In this document: positions 55,378-64,000 of the stretch, in pieces | Position numbering within the stretch: position 1 is the first letter of the stretch | How the letters are laid out: the number at the start of each line of letters is the position of its first letter | From: Amycolatopsis pithecellobii | GTDB taxonomy: Bacteria > Actinomycetota > Actinomycetes > Mycobacteriales > Pseudonocardiaceae | Direction of reading: 5' to 3' | DNA length: 64,000 bases | NCBI RefSeq assembly: GCF_009707865.1 | Contig: NZ_WMBA01000032.1 | Span: 17,287 to 81,286, forward strand | Program-made: the position numbers and the translations under genes | Notes under the pieces: generated by a model | Told to the model about the DNA's origin: nothing | Databases searched by the model: none | What the model saw: only the letters and a program-made list of their open reading frames with translations

Positions 55378-56178
55378 GTGCTGACCATCTCCACCGTGAA
55401 CGTCAACGGCATGCGTGCCGCGGCCAAGAAGGGCTTCGTCGAATGGCTCGCGCACAGCGAGGCCGACGTGGTCGCCTGCCAGGAGGTCCGGGCGGAGGCG
55501 AGCCAGCTGCCCGAGGAGGTTGTGGCGCCGCTGGGCTGGCATGCGCACCATGCCGCGTCCACGACCAAGGGCCGCAACGGGGTTTCCGTCTACAGCCGGG
55601 CTGAGCCGTCGCAGGTGCGCATCGGTTTCGGTGCGGCGGAGTTCGAAGGCAGCGGCCGTTATCTCGAGGTTCAGTTGCCGGGGCTGATCGTGGCCAGCGT
55701 GTACGTGCCCAGCGGTGACGTGGGCACGCCGCGGCAGGAGGAGAAGGCGCGCTTCATGGCGGCGTTTCTGCCCTATCTGGTGGAGCTGCGCGCGAAAGCC
55801 GAGGCGGCCGGGGTGGAGGCCGTCGTGCTGGGGGACTGGAACATCGCGCATCGCGAGGTGGACCTCAAGGCGTGGAAGACGAATCACAAGAATTCGGGCT
55901 TCCTGCCGGAGGAACGCGCCTGGCTGAGCCGGGTCTACGACGAGGCCGGGTATGTGGACGTGCAGCGCGCGCTCGACCCGGACGGCCCCGGCCCGTACAC
56001 GTGGTGGTCCTACCGGGGCAAGGCTTACGACAACGATGCCGGCTGGCGGATCGACCTCCAGGTCGCGACGCCGGGCCTGGCCGCACGAGCGGTGTCGGCC
56101 CGGGTCGAGCGCGCCGCGACGTATGGCGAACGGTGGTCGGACCATGCACCGCTGACGATCGGCTACGAATGGCCGTGA
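55378..56178 (+). CDS. xthA: Exodeoxyribonuclease III / AP endonuclease XthA
   Basis: This 266-residue enzyme belongs to the EEP (exonuclease-endonuclease-phosphatase) superfamily and cuts DNA at abasic sites. It has STVNVNGMRAAAKKG, VVACQEVRAE with the metal Glu, LGDWNIAHREVDLKAWK with the catalytic Asp-Asn pair, and the final WSDHAPLTI with catalytic Asp-His. GTG 55378 gives the standard start. Its length matches mycobacterial XthA. Confidence 0.94.
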   Translation: MLTISTVNVNGMRAAAKKGFVEWLAHSEADVVACQEVRAEASQLPEEVVAPLGWHAHHAASTTKGRNGVSVYSRAEPSQVRIGFGAAEFEGSGRYLEVQLPGLIVASVYVPSGDVGTPRQEEKARFMAAFLPYLVELRAKAEAAGVEAVVLGDWNIAHREVDLKAWKTNHKNSGFLPEERAWLSRVYDEAGYVDVQRALDPDGPGPYTWWSYRGKAYDNDAGWRIDLQVATPGLAARAVSARVERAATYGERWSDHAPLTIGYEWP

Positions 56179-56224
56179 CGTCCGGTGGCTTATCAGGCCG
56201 AATTCGCTCGGGACGTGGGCGCTC

Positions 56225-56330
56225 GTGCATCGTCTGATCGAGGAGAGACGGCAGGAGATCAGTGAGTTGTGTCGTGTGCTTTCGGTTCGCCGCCTCGACC
56301 TGTTCGGCTCCGCCGCCGACGCGTCATCGT
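56225..56330 (+). pseudogene. 5' fragment of a MNT-type nucleotidyltransferase
   Basis: From GTG 56225 the translation begins HRLIEERRQEISELCRVL and continues SVRRLDLFGSAAD, the typical N-terminal helix and G-S nucleotide-binding motif of minimal nucleotidyltransferases (MNT, antitoxin partners of HEPN proteins). The catalytic D-x-D segment that should follow is absent and sequence similarity stops near 56330, shortly before the convergent NUDIX gene. It looks like a truncated remnant. Assignment rests on about 33 residues. Confidence 0.6.
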
Positions 56331-56401
56331 GCGACGCCGAGGTTGGCTGCGCCAGCGCTGTCGGCAGGACTGGGGGCCCGCGACTTGCCGGTCGCACCGG
56401 C

Positions 56402-56866
56402 TCAGCTCACCAGCGACACCAGCCGTTCCAGGAAAGGTTGTTGCCCTTTCAGCAGTTTCTCCCGTGCGTCGGCGAGCGTGAACCACGCGAAGCGGTCCAT
56501 CTCCGGGAATTCCTGCATCCGGCCGGATCCCTTCGGCCATTCCATTGCGAAGGTGCCCGGCACCGCGAGCGCCGGATCCAGCTCGCCTTCGAGCGCCCAC
56601 ACCGTCACGACCTTGCCGCCGGACTGACGGACCGAACCGAGTTCGGCGAGCGGGCCCGCGGGGAGCGGCAGCCCGAGTTCCTCGGTGAATTCGCGGCGGG
56701 CGGCCGCTTCCGGTTCTTCGTCGGGCTCGTACTCGCCCTTCGGCAGCGACCACCCGCCCGCATCCTTCCGCGCCCAGAACGGGCCGCCCATATGTCCCAA
56801 TAGGACTTCCAGCTCGCCGTTCTTCTTGCGGTACAACAGGATTCCCGCACTTTGTCGAGCGGTCAT
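56402..56866 (-). CDS. NUDIX hydrolase
   Basis: This 154-residue protein has the Nudix box G-x5-E-x7-R-E-x2-E-E-x-G as GEYEPDEEPEAAARREFTEE followed by LGL. The N-terminal SAGILLYRKKNGELEVLLGH is typical of the group that includes MutT-like and diadenosine-polyphosphate hydrolases. The substrate is not predictable. ATG 56866 overlaps the stop of the SRPBCC gene by four bases, so it is the last gene of the ArsR-SRPBCC-NUDIX unit. Confidence 0.9.
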   Translation of the reverse strand: MTARQSAGILLYRKKNGELEVLLGHMGGPFWARKDAGGWSLPKGEYEPDEEPEAAARREFTEELGLPLPAGPLAELGSVRQSGGKVVTVWALEGELDPALAVPGTFAMEWPKGSGRMQEFPEMDRFAWFTLADAREKLLKGQQPFLERLVSLVS

Positions 56867-57555
56867 GCAGCGAACACCCCGTTCAGGTACGCGCCCAGCG
56901 CCTGCTCGGTCCGCTCCTTGTCCGCGTCCTCGCCGAACAGGTGCGCCGAAATGTCCACGGTGCCACCGAAATTGTTGCGCCCGAAGACCCGATACAGCGC
57001 ATTCTCGGTGCGCAGGCCGAGGAAGTACGGATTCAGGTAGTCCACGACGGCTTCGGCCGGCGCCAGCCCGGGTAGCTCGAGTTGCACGGTGTCACCAACC
57101 GCGGAAACGCCGAGCGATTTCCGTACCGCCTCCATCGCCGACGGATACGCGGACGCGGGCGGACCGCTCACCTCCGCGTAAACGGCCGATTTCCCGCCGA
57201 AATACCGCAAGTACTCGCCGAGCGTGTGATGATAGAAGTCGGTGTGCTTGGCCGCGCCGTCGTACTGGTTGTCCCAGTCGTCGGTGAAGATTCCACTGTG
57301 GACATACCGCAACGCCGCCGTGCCACCATCTCGTGCCTCGATGAGAAAATCGAGCGCGTTGAACCAGCCGTCTTCGCCGTCCTGCCTGACGGTGAATCGG
57401 GTCGGCGGCTCCCAGTTCCGCACGATCGGACTGCCGGGATCGGGCGCGGGAGTCGGGAACATCCAGTTCGCGGTACCCGTCGTCACCGCCGCGAAGACCT
57501 CCTCGGGCGTGGCCGGCAACACGACTTCCCGCTCGATGGAGAATTCCTTGCTCAT
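56863..57555 (-). CDS. SRPBCC-family protein (AHSA1-like)
   Basis: The first 130 residues are a START-like SRPBCC domain (FSIEREVVLPATPEEVFAAV then TTGTANWMFPTP; LRYVHSGIF). The C-terminal part (130-230) is a second, less clear domain. Such proteins bind hydrophobic ligands and are often encoded beside ArsR regulators, as here. The start is ATG 57555, two bases after the ArsR-type gene stop. Confidence 0.85.
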   Translation of the reverse strand: MSKEFSIEREVVLPATPEEVFAAVTTGTANWMFPTPAPDPGSPIVRNWEPPTRFTVRQDGEDGWFNALDFLIEARDGGTAALRYVHSGIFTDDWDNQYDGAAKHTDFYHHTLGEYLRYFGGKSAVYAEVSGPPASAYPSAMEAVRKSLGVSAVGDTVQLELPGLAPAEAVVDYLNPYFLGLRTENALYRVFGRNNFGGTVDISAHLFGEDADKERTEQALGAYLNGVFAA

Positions 57556-57556
57556 T

Positions 57557-58147
57557 TCATTGCTCCTTCTTCTTGAGACTCGGGTGCAGTGCGACGACGA
57601 GCCGGTGTTTGCGCCCGCCCACCGCCTTTTCGTCGTGGTATTTCCCGACGAGGTTCTTCACGACCGTGCCGAGTTCGTCGGCGAACGCCGCCCGGTCCGC
57701 CGCGGTGGCGAACCGGATCTCGGCGTCGATGGCATAGGTCGCAAGCCGTTGCCGTGCCGCGGCCGCGCCACTGATGAGCTCGCCGAGTTCCCGCACCAGC
57801 CGGGCGGACAGCGCGAGCAGCCACCATGCCGAAAGCTGGTCCGGCGCACGATCGGGGTCGGGTGCGACCTCGGCCATCGCGGTCGGCGAGATCACGTACG
57901 ACGCCGCGGTGGCTTGCATGAGCCGCTCGGTGACATTGCCTTTGCGGCGTTCTTCGACCAGCTCGATGAGCCCGTGCCGTTCGAGGGCGCGCAGGTGGTA
58001 GTTGACCTTCTGCCGGGGCAGCCCGAGCCGCGCCGCAAGCGTGGTGGCCGAGCCGGGTTCGGCGAGCGCGGCCAGCAGCTTCCCGCGGACCGGGTCGAGC
58101 GAGACCTCGGCGGCGGCCGGATCTTCGATCACTGCGACTTCGAGCAT
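57557..58147 (-). CDS. ArsR-family (winged helix) transcriptional regulator
   Basis: This 196-residue protein has an N-terminal winged helix (DPVRGKLLAALAEPGSATTL then AARLGLPRQKVNYHLRALER). No metal-binding cysteines are present, so it is not a classical metal sensor. The C-terminal helical domain probably dimerises or binds ligand. ATG 58147. An inverted repeat TTGTC-AA-GACAA lies 29 bp upstream, so autoregulation of the ArsR-SRPBCC-NUDIX unit is likely. Confidence 0.87.
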   Translation of the reverse strand: MLEVAVIEDPAAAEVSLDPVRGKLLAALAEPGSATTLAARLGLPRQKVNYHLRALERHGLIELVEERRKGNVTERLMQATAASYVISPTAMAEVAPDPDRAPDQLSAWWLLALSARLVRELGELISGAAAARQRLATYAIDAEIRFATAADRAAFADELGTVVKNLVGKYHDEKAVGGRKHRLVVALHPSLKKKEQ

Positions 58148-58175
58148 GGGAGAACTGTCGCACCGACAAATAAAG

Positions 58176-58187
58176 TTGTCAAGACAA
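58176..58187. promoter_or_regulatory. TTGTC-AA-GACAA operator candidate of the ArsR-type gene
   Basis: A perfect inverted repeat in an AT-rich stretch (58163-58194) just upstream of the regulator start. It is flanked by further ACAA/TTGT half-sites (58165 and 58191), consistent with a winged-helix dimer site over the promoter. Confidence 0.55.
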
Positions 58188-58352
58188 GAGTTGTGTTCGG
58201 TCGGTGGGCCCCGGTGTCATGGGCACCCGGATGAGCGCTAAGGTCTGGCCCCGAGTTGATCGAAAACGCACCGGGCTTGACACGCTCGGTAGTTTTCACC
58301 AGGCAAGACCCGTCCATTTGGGTGATGGCACCTCATCGCGGGAGGCACCCCG

Positions 58353-59757
<1,405 letters not shown>

Positions 59758-59884
59758 TTCGGTAAAGAATCTTTTACACAACTGATTCACAGCCAAGCAG
59801 GCCCGTTTTCTCAGACGCTTATCAGAAAGACCGGCGAAGCTTTCGCAGCCGGATCTTCTGGGGCACGCGAGAGAGAAGGATGCC

Positions 59885-61024
59885 GTGCTGGGCAGGCTTC
59901 GCAAGAAGAGGCGATGGGTCTACCTCACCGTCGCCGTGGTTGTGCTGGTGGCCGCCGGGGTCACGGTCTGGGAGGTGACTCGTCCCGCGGCCGCACCGTC
60001 GTACCGGCTCGTCGCGGCGAACACCACGACGCTCCGGCAAACCGTGTCGTCGACGGGCACGATCGAACCCGCCCAGCGCAGCGATCTCAACTTCGGGGTC
60101 GCCGGGCAGGTGACCGCCGTCGACGTGACGGTAGGACAGCAGGTCACCGCGGGGCAGCCACTCGCCACGCTCCAGTCCGCGTCGCTCGCGGCGAGCGTCG
60201 CGCAGGCGAAGGCGAGCGTGGCTTCGGGCCAGGCGAAACTGTCGGCCGATCAGTCGAACAGCGCTTCGTCGGCACAGATTTCCGCGGACCAGGCGTCGAT
60301 CACCGCCGCGCAGAACCAGCTCGACAACGCGCAATCGGCGCTGTCCGCGGCGACGATGACCTCGCCCATCGCCGGTACTGTCGCGGCGGTGAACCTGTCG
60401 ACGGGCCAGCAGGTTTCGGCCGGTGGTACCGGTAGCACGGCCCAAATCGTCGTCATGTCAACGGGTTCCTACGTGGTCAACGCGAGCGTGGATGACACCC
60501 AGATCGGCCAGATCAAGACCGGAGAGCAGGCGGTCATCACGCCCGACGGCTCGGCGAATCCGATCTACGGCACGGTCACCTCGGTCGCGGTGATGCCTGC
60601 CGGATCGTCCTCGGTGCCCAGTTATCCGGTGACGATCGGGGTCACCGGCAGCCCGCCGGGCCTGTTCGCGGGAGCGAGCGCCTCGGTCGCGATCGTGGTG
60701 AAGCAGCTGACCGACGTGCTCGCGGTTCCCGCGGCCGCCGTCCACTACGGCGGCGGGCAGGCGACCGTCGACGAACTGGTGGCAGGAAAGCAAACCAGCA
60801 AACAGGTGCAGCTGGGGCAGACCGCCAACGGCATGGTCCAAGTCCTCAGTGGACTGTCCGAAGGGGACCAGGTGATGGTCACGGTGCCGGCAGGGACCAC
60901 CGGCGGCACAGGCGGCACGGGTGGCGCCGGTGGCCGTAATGGTGGTTTCGGTGGGCCCGGTGGTTTCGGCGGTGGTGCCCGGACGGGCGGCTTGGGTGGC
61001 GGCGCACGCGGGTTCGGAGGATGA
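59885..61024 (+). CDS. Periplasmic adaptor (HlyD/MacA-like) of an ABC exporter
   Basis: This 379-residue protein has an N-terminal membrane anchor (WVYLTVAVVVLVAAGVTVW), a split biotinyl-lipoyl domain (GTIEPAQRSDLNFGVAGQVT and SPIAGTVAAVNLSTGQQV), an Ala/Ser/Gln-rich coiled-coil hairpin between them, a beta-barrel domain and a Gly-rich tail (from about residue 340). It is the membrane-fusion subunit of a MacAB-type system in a Gram-positive. GTG 59885 follows GAGAGAAGGA. Its stop overlaps the ATPase start. Confidence 0.9.
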   Translation: MLGRLRKKRRWVYLTVAVVVLVAAGVTVWEVTRPAAAPSYRLVAANTTTLRQTVSSTGTIEPAQRSDLNFGVAGQVTAVDVTVGQQVTAGQPLATLQSASLAASVAQAKASVASGQAKLSADQSNSASSAQISADQASITAAQNQLDNAQSALSAATMTSPIAGTVAAVNLSTGQQVSAGGTGSTAQIVVMSTGSYVVNASVDDTQIGQIKTGEQAVITPDGSANPIYGTVTSVAVMPAGSSSVPSYPVTIGVTGSPPGLFAGASASVAIVVKQLTDVLAVPAAAVHYGGGQATVDELVAGKQTSKQVQLGQTANGMVQVLSGLSEGDQVMVTVPAGTTGGTGGTGGAGGRNGGFGGPGGFGGGARTGGLGGGARGFGG

Positions 61025-61713
61025 GCATGCCTGTCATCGAGGTCCAGAACCTGCGCAAGATCTACTCGACCGGTGTGGTGGAAGTCGAGGCGTTGCGCGG
61101 GGTTTCGTTGCGCGTCGCCGAAGGTGAGTACGTCGCCATCATGGGGCCATCCGGCTCGGGAAAATCCACGTTGATGCACATTCTCGGCTGCCTCGACCTG
61201 CTCAGCGCCGGACGTTACGTGCTGGCCGGTGAAGACGTGAGTGGACTGTCCGAATTGGACCTCGCGATGATCCGCAACCGCCGGATCGGTTTCGTTTTCC
61301 AGCAGTTCAACCTGCTGGCGGGGCTATCGGCGTGGCGGAATGTCGAACTTCCGTTGTGCTACGCGGGAGTCAACCGGGCCGAGCGGAAGGCTCGCGCCGT
61401 CGAACTTCTGCAGCGGGTAGGTCTCGGCGACCGCCTCGAACACCGGCCGAACGAGCTGTCCGGCGGCCAGCAGTCCCGGGTCGCGCTGGCCCGTGCGTTG
61501 GTGAACCGGCCGTCGCTGGTGCTGGCGGACGAGCCCACCGGTGCGCTGGATTCAGCGGCGACGGCCGAGGTGCTGTCGGTGTTCCGTGAGCTCAACGACA
61601 TCGGGCACACCATCGTGCTGATCACACATGAAGAAGAGGTCGCGACACACGCCGACCGTGTGGTGCGGTTACGTGACGGGGTCATCGAGTCGGACACCGG
61701 GGTGTTCGGATGA
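61021..61713 (+). CDS. ABC transporter ATPase, MacB/LolD type
   Basis: This 230-residue ATPase has Walker A GPSGSGKST, Q-loop VFQQFNLL, signature LSGGQQSRVALARAL, Walker B LVLADEPTGALD and the H-loop in LITHEEEVA. It belongs to the MacB/LolD/FtsE-like group that powers export of antibiotics, peptides or lipoproteins. It overlaps both the adaptor (ATGA) and the permease gene by four bases. Confidence 0.95.
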   Translation: MSMPVIEVQNLRKIYSTGVVEVEALRGVSLRVAEGEYVAIMGPSGSGKSTLMHILGCLDLLSAGRYVLAGEDVSGLSELDLAMIRNRRIGFVFQQFNLLAGLSAWRNVELPLCYAGVNRAERKARAVELLQRVGLGDRLEHRPNELSGGQQSRVALARALVNRPSLVLADEPTGALDSAATAEVLSVFRELNDIGHTIVLITHEEEVATHADRVVRLRDGVIESDTGVFG

Positions 61714-62945
61714 ACTGGCTGGAAACCCTGCGCACGAGCCTCGAGGCGATCCGCGCGCACCGGTTGCGCTCCGGGCTGACGATGCTGGGCATTCTGATCG
61801 GGATCGCCGCGGTGATCCTGACCGTCGGGCTCGGCGAAGGCGCACAGGCGCAGGTGGCGTCGGCGATCAACTCGCTGGGCACGAACCTGCTCGTGGTGAC
61901 GCCGGGCAGCACCACGAGCGCCGCGACGGGTGTCCGCGGCGGCAACGGTTCGGCGACGACGCTGACCGTGCACGACGCGAATTCCCTTGCCGCGCCTGGT
62001 GTTGCGCCGGACATCGCCGCGGTCGCCCCGACGACGAGCCGAAACACCTCGCTCGCGGCGGGCTCGAAGACCTGGACGTCTTCGGTCGTCGGCACGACTC
62101 CGGCGTGGTTGAACGTACGGGCGCGCACGGTTTCCGAGGGGCGTTTCCTCACGGACGCCGACGAAACGAGCGAAGCGGCAGTCACCGTGCTCGGCCCGAG
62201 TACGGCGGAAGAACTGTTCGGCACGGCCAATGCGGTGGGCCGCACGGTGACGATCGGTAGCACTCCGTTCGAGGTCGTCGGGGTGCTCGCCTCCGCGGGA
62301 ACGTCGTCCGCGCAGAACCAGGACGACCAAGCCGTCGTACCGATCAGCACCGCCGCGGACCGGCTCGTCGGCGGTGCCACGCGCACTTCGGTACAGGCGA
62401 TCTATCTGGAAGCGTCCACTTCGGACACTTTGTCCGCGGCTTACCAGGAGGCCAACCAGGAATTGCTGGCGTTGCACCACATCACGAACGACAGCGCGGC
62501 CGACTTCACCATCGCGAGCCAGGAATCGCTGCTGTCCACGGCCAGTTCGGTGAGTAGGACGCTGACCCTGCTGCTCGGCGGGGTCGCGGCGATTTCCTTG
62601 CTGGTAGGCGGAATCGGGGTCATGAACATCATGCTCGTGTCGGTCACCGAACGGATTCGTGAGATCGGTCTGCGCAAGGCGGTCGGCGCGAGCCCGGTGG
62701 TGATCCGGCGGCAGTTCATGGTCGAGGCTTCGCTGCTCGGGCTCGCGGGTGGCCTGCTCGGTGCGCTGCTCGGCATCGTCGGCGCGCTGGTGCTGCCCCA
62801 TGTGGTGGCCATCCCGATCACCATTTCCGCGACGGCGACCGTGGTCGCGATCCTCACCGCGATCGCGATCGGCCTTGTGTTCGGGGTGTACCCGGCGACC
62901 CGCGCCGCCCGGCTCTCACCGATCGATGCGTTGCGCAGCGAATGA
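61710..62945 (+). CDS. ABC transporter permease, MacB-type (FtsX fold)
   Basis: This 411-residue protein has one N-terminal helix (RLRSGLTMLGILIGIAAVIL), a large extracellular MacB-PCD domain (about 45-265) and three C-terminal helices in the FtsX region (AAISLLVGGIGVMNIMLVSV, then REIGLRKAVGA). It forms the mechanotransmission permease of the export system. It overlaps the ATPase gene; the lipoprotein gene follows after 12 bp. Confidence 0.93.
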   Translation: MNWLETLRTSLEAIRAHRLRSGLTMLGILIGIAAVILTVGLGEGAQAQVASAINSLGTNLLVVTPGSTTSAATGVRGGNGSATTLTVHDANSLAAPGVAPDIAAVAPTTSRNTSLAAGSKTWTSSVVGTTPAWLNVRARTVSEGRFLTDADETSEAAVTVLGPSTAEELFGTANAVGRTVTIGSTPFEVVGVLASAGTSSAQNQDDQAVVPISTAADRLVGGATRTSVQAIYLEASTSDTLSAAYQEANQELLALHHITNDSAADFTIASQESLLSTASSVSRTLTLLLGGVAAISLLVGGIGVMNIMLVSVTERIREIGLRKAVGASPVVIRRQFMVEASLLGLAGGLLGALLGIVGALVLPHVVAIPITISATATVVAILTAIAIGLVFGVYPATRAARLSPIDALRSE

Positions 62946-62957
62946 AGGAATGAGCAC

Positions 62958-63848
62958 ATGATTCGACGTCCTGTTACTAATCCGACCAAAAGTAGGCAGA
63001 CCCCGAGCAGTACGCAACCGTTGCTACGCAAGCCGGGTAGTCGTGACTGTGGTCGGATTAGTAACGAACGGCACAGTACAGCCGGCCTGCTCGGAGAAAC
63101 CGCTTTCCGCCGTGGCTGGCGTATTGCTGTGGTCGGCGGTTTGCTCGGGTTGACGCTGGCCGCCTGCGGCTCGTCGAGCACGCCCCCCGCGGAACCGGCG
63201 GCTGCGTCGGCGCCGCCCGGTGCTGCTCGCGGGCCGGCCGCGTCGGGCACGATCGCCGCGGTGGCGGGGTCCAGTATCGAGGTGCAGAATCCCGCGAACG
63301 GTCAGGTGACGGTGAACTTCTCCAGCAGTACGACGTTCACCGACCGGGTTCCGGCTGCACTGTCGGACGTCACAGCCGGCTCGTGCGTGGTGGTGAGTGG
63401 CACGGGTACGCCGGTGGTGGCGAAGACGGTGCAGATCAGCACGGCCGACAACGACACGTGTGGGACTGGTGGGCCGGGTATGCGGCCGCAGAACGGCAGT
63501 AGCAGGCCGTCGCGGCCGTCGGGTGCGCCGAGGCCGTCGGGCATGAATGCGCGGGGTGCGTTCGGCAAGGTGACGGCGGTGACTGGTGGCGGGTTCACCG
63601 TCTCGCAGGACAACCGCCAAACCGGCGCGGCGACGAGTGTTGAGGTGACGGTCGATTCGGCCACCACCTACACGAAGTCGGAGTCCGCGACCCCGAACGC
63701 GCTGAAGGTCGGCGAATGCGCGGTCGCGACAGGCACGGCGGACGACACGGGCGCGGTGACCGCCCGGATGATCTCGCTGAGCCAGCCCGACCCCGGCGGC
63801 TGCCAAACCTTCGGCACCCGCCAACCCAACGGCGGCGGGAATGGCTGA
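62958..63848 (+). CDS. Lipoprotein with two beta-rich repeats; N-terminus contains the 107-bp element
   Basis: A clear lipoprotein signal (RRGWRIAVVGGLLGLTLAAC) lies at about residues 52-71 of this frame, with Cys at the lipobox. Two related domains follow (IAAVAGSSIEVQNPANGQVT and KVTAVTGGGFTVSQDNRQTG), each with a VGECAVATG or AGSCVVVSG strand, separated by a Pro/Arg/Gly linker, as in DUF5666-like proteins. The only start with a ribosome-binding site is ATG 62958 (AAGGA eight bases upstream), which places about 37 residues coded by the 107-bp element ahead of the signal peptide. A shorter start inside the signal, such as GTG at 63130, would lack the basic region. Confidence 0.75.
   Translation: MIRRPVTNPTKSRQTPSSTQPLLRKPGSRDCGRISNERHSTAGLLGETAFRRGWRIAVVGGLLGLTLAACGSSSTPPAEPAAASAPPGAARGPAASGTIAAVAGSSIEVQNPANGQVTVNFSSSTTFTDRVPAALSDVTAGSCVVVSGTGTPVVAKTVQISTADNDTCGTGGPGMRPQNGSSRPSRPSGAPRPSGMNARGAFGKVTAVTGGGFTVSQDNRQTGAATSVEVTVDSATTYTKSESATPNALKVGECAVATGTADDTGAVTARMISLSQPDPGGCQTFGTRQPNGGGNG
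62973..63079 (+). repeat. 107-bp paired element, copy B
   Basis: Bounded by GTTACTAATCCGAC on the left and GTCGGATTAGTAAC plus GAACGGCACAGTAC on the right. The 14-bp arms are perfect inverted repeats. It is the inverted counterpart of copy A at 52006-52112, with equal length, conserved ends and a diverged centre. It lies at the 5' end of the lipoprotein gene, in the same orientation to it as copy A has to the MFS gene. Confidence 0.85.
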
Positions 63849-64000
63849 ACGCGTCGGCCGACTGGCCTATCGGCCCGCCGTCGAGGATGCGGTGGTGGGC
63901 GGCGTGGCGCGTGATGTGCGCGGTGACGCGCTTGGCGCGGTGGGCGCCGTGGCGGTTGGCGCTGACCATAATAAACAAAAAAAAGCCCACGAGACTCGAC

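Noticed and set aside
63849..63969. Possible gene after the lipoprotein, including a 131-codon minus-strand frame ending at 63595
   Set aside because: The frame overlaps the lipoprotein gene antisense and has no similarity; nothing else is supported in this short stretch.
63970..64000. Right edge: AT-rich run with eight A residues followed by AGCCCACGAGAC, 12 bases identical to part of a common sequencing adapter
   Set aside because: On the minus strand it reads as the distal stem arm and T-run of an intrinsic terminator for a gene beyond the window, which is the simpler reading. The match is too short to claim contamination; the missing stem arm would decide.

Overview
The window is chromosomal DNA from a high-GC actinomycete, most likely a member of the Pseudonocardiaceae (Amycolatopsis-like). 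The evidence is the many GTG and TTG starts, a Wbl protein (WhiB3/WhiD type), a BldM-type regulator, a GroEL with a His-rich tail, the ImuA'-ImuB-DnaE2 mutasome behind an actinobacterial LexA box, and gene orders I recognise from mycobacteria. One block matches the Mycobacterium tuberculosis order Rv3420c to Rv3409c (rimI, tsaD, groES, groEL1, whiB3, Rv3415c, sigD, rsdA, Rv3412, guaB2, guaB3, choD). A second matches Rv0948c to Rv0957 (chorismate mutase, uvrD1/pcrA, M23 peptidase, sucCD, Rv0954, Rv0955/perM, purN, purH). No prophage, rRNA, tRNA, CRISPR array or complete insertion sequence was seen.

Layout. 1-3.5 kb: end of rimI, tsaD, then groES-groEL under a CIRCE operator. 3.6-8.8 kb: regulators (whiB3/whiD, a MerR protein with a degenerate B12-type domain, a bldM-like gene without its acceptor Asp, sigD-rsdA). 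8.9-16.3 kb: guaB, guaB3 and guaA for guanine nucleotide synthesis, with a GMC oxidoreductase and an aldehyde dehydrogenase between them. 16.3-19.9 kb: an EsrI-EsrS-EsrR-like envelope stress system. 19.9-24.7 kb: a pseudokinase, a transmembrane Ser/Thr kinase and two anchored proteins with large extracellular parts. 25-39 kb: chorismate mutase, pcrA, M23 peptidase, a repeat-containing membrane protein, sucCD, a DUF5336 protein, perM-like, purN-purH. 39.3-45.5 kb: the SOS mutasome operon with an extra 37-codon ORF. 45.5-50.7 kb: methyltransferase, pentapeptide-repeat protein, a large TNT-domain protein, folD and DUF3017. 50.7-64 kb: MFS exporter, DUF1918, a HhH-GPD protein, a frameshifted YCII gene, icd, xthA, a nucleotidyltransferase fragment, NUDIX/SRPBCC/ArsR genes, trpS and a MacAB-like export operon ending in a lipoprotein.

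Signals not explained by ordinary genes: (1) a 107-bp element present twice in opposite orientation (52006-52112 and 62973-63079), with 14-bp terminal inverted arms that carry a compensatory difference; both copies have the same orientation relative to a downstream transport-related gene. (2) A second perfect LexA box just ahead of an unrecognised repeat-containing ORF after pcrA. (3) A 17-bp palindrome, TCAGGG-N5-CCCYGA, found twice in the esrI-esrS intergenic region and once before a small membrane-protein gene. (4) A TNT (NAD-glycohydrolase toxin) domain joined to a YezG/DUF600-like N-terminus by about 27 hexapeptide repeats. (5) A 20-bp tandem duplication that frameshifts a YCII gene.
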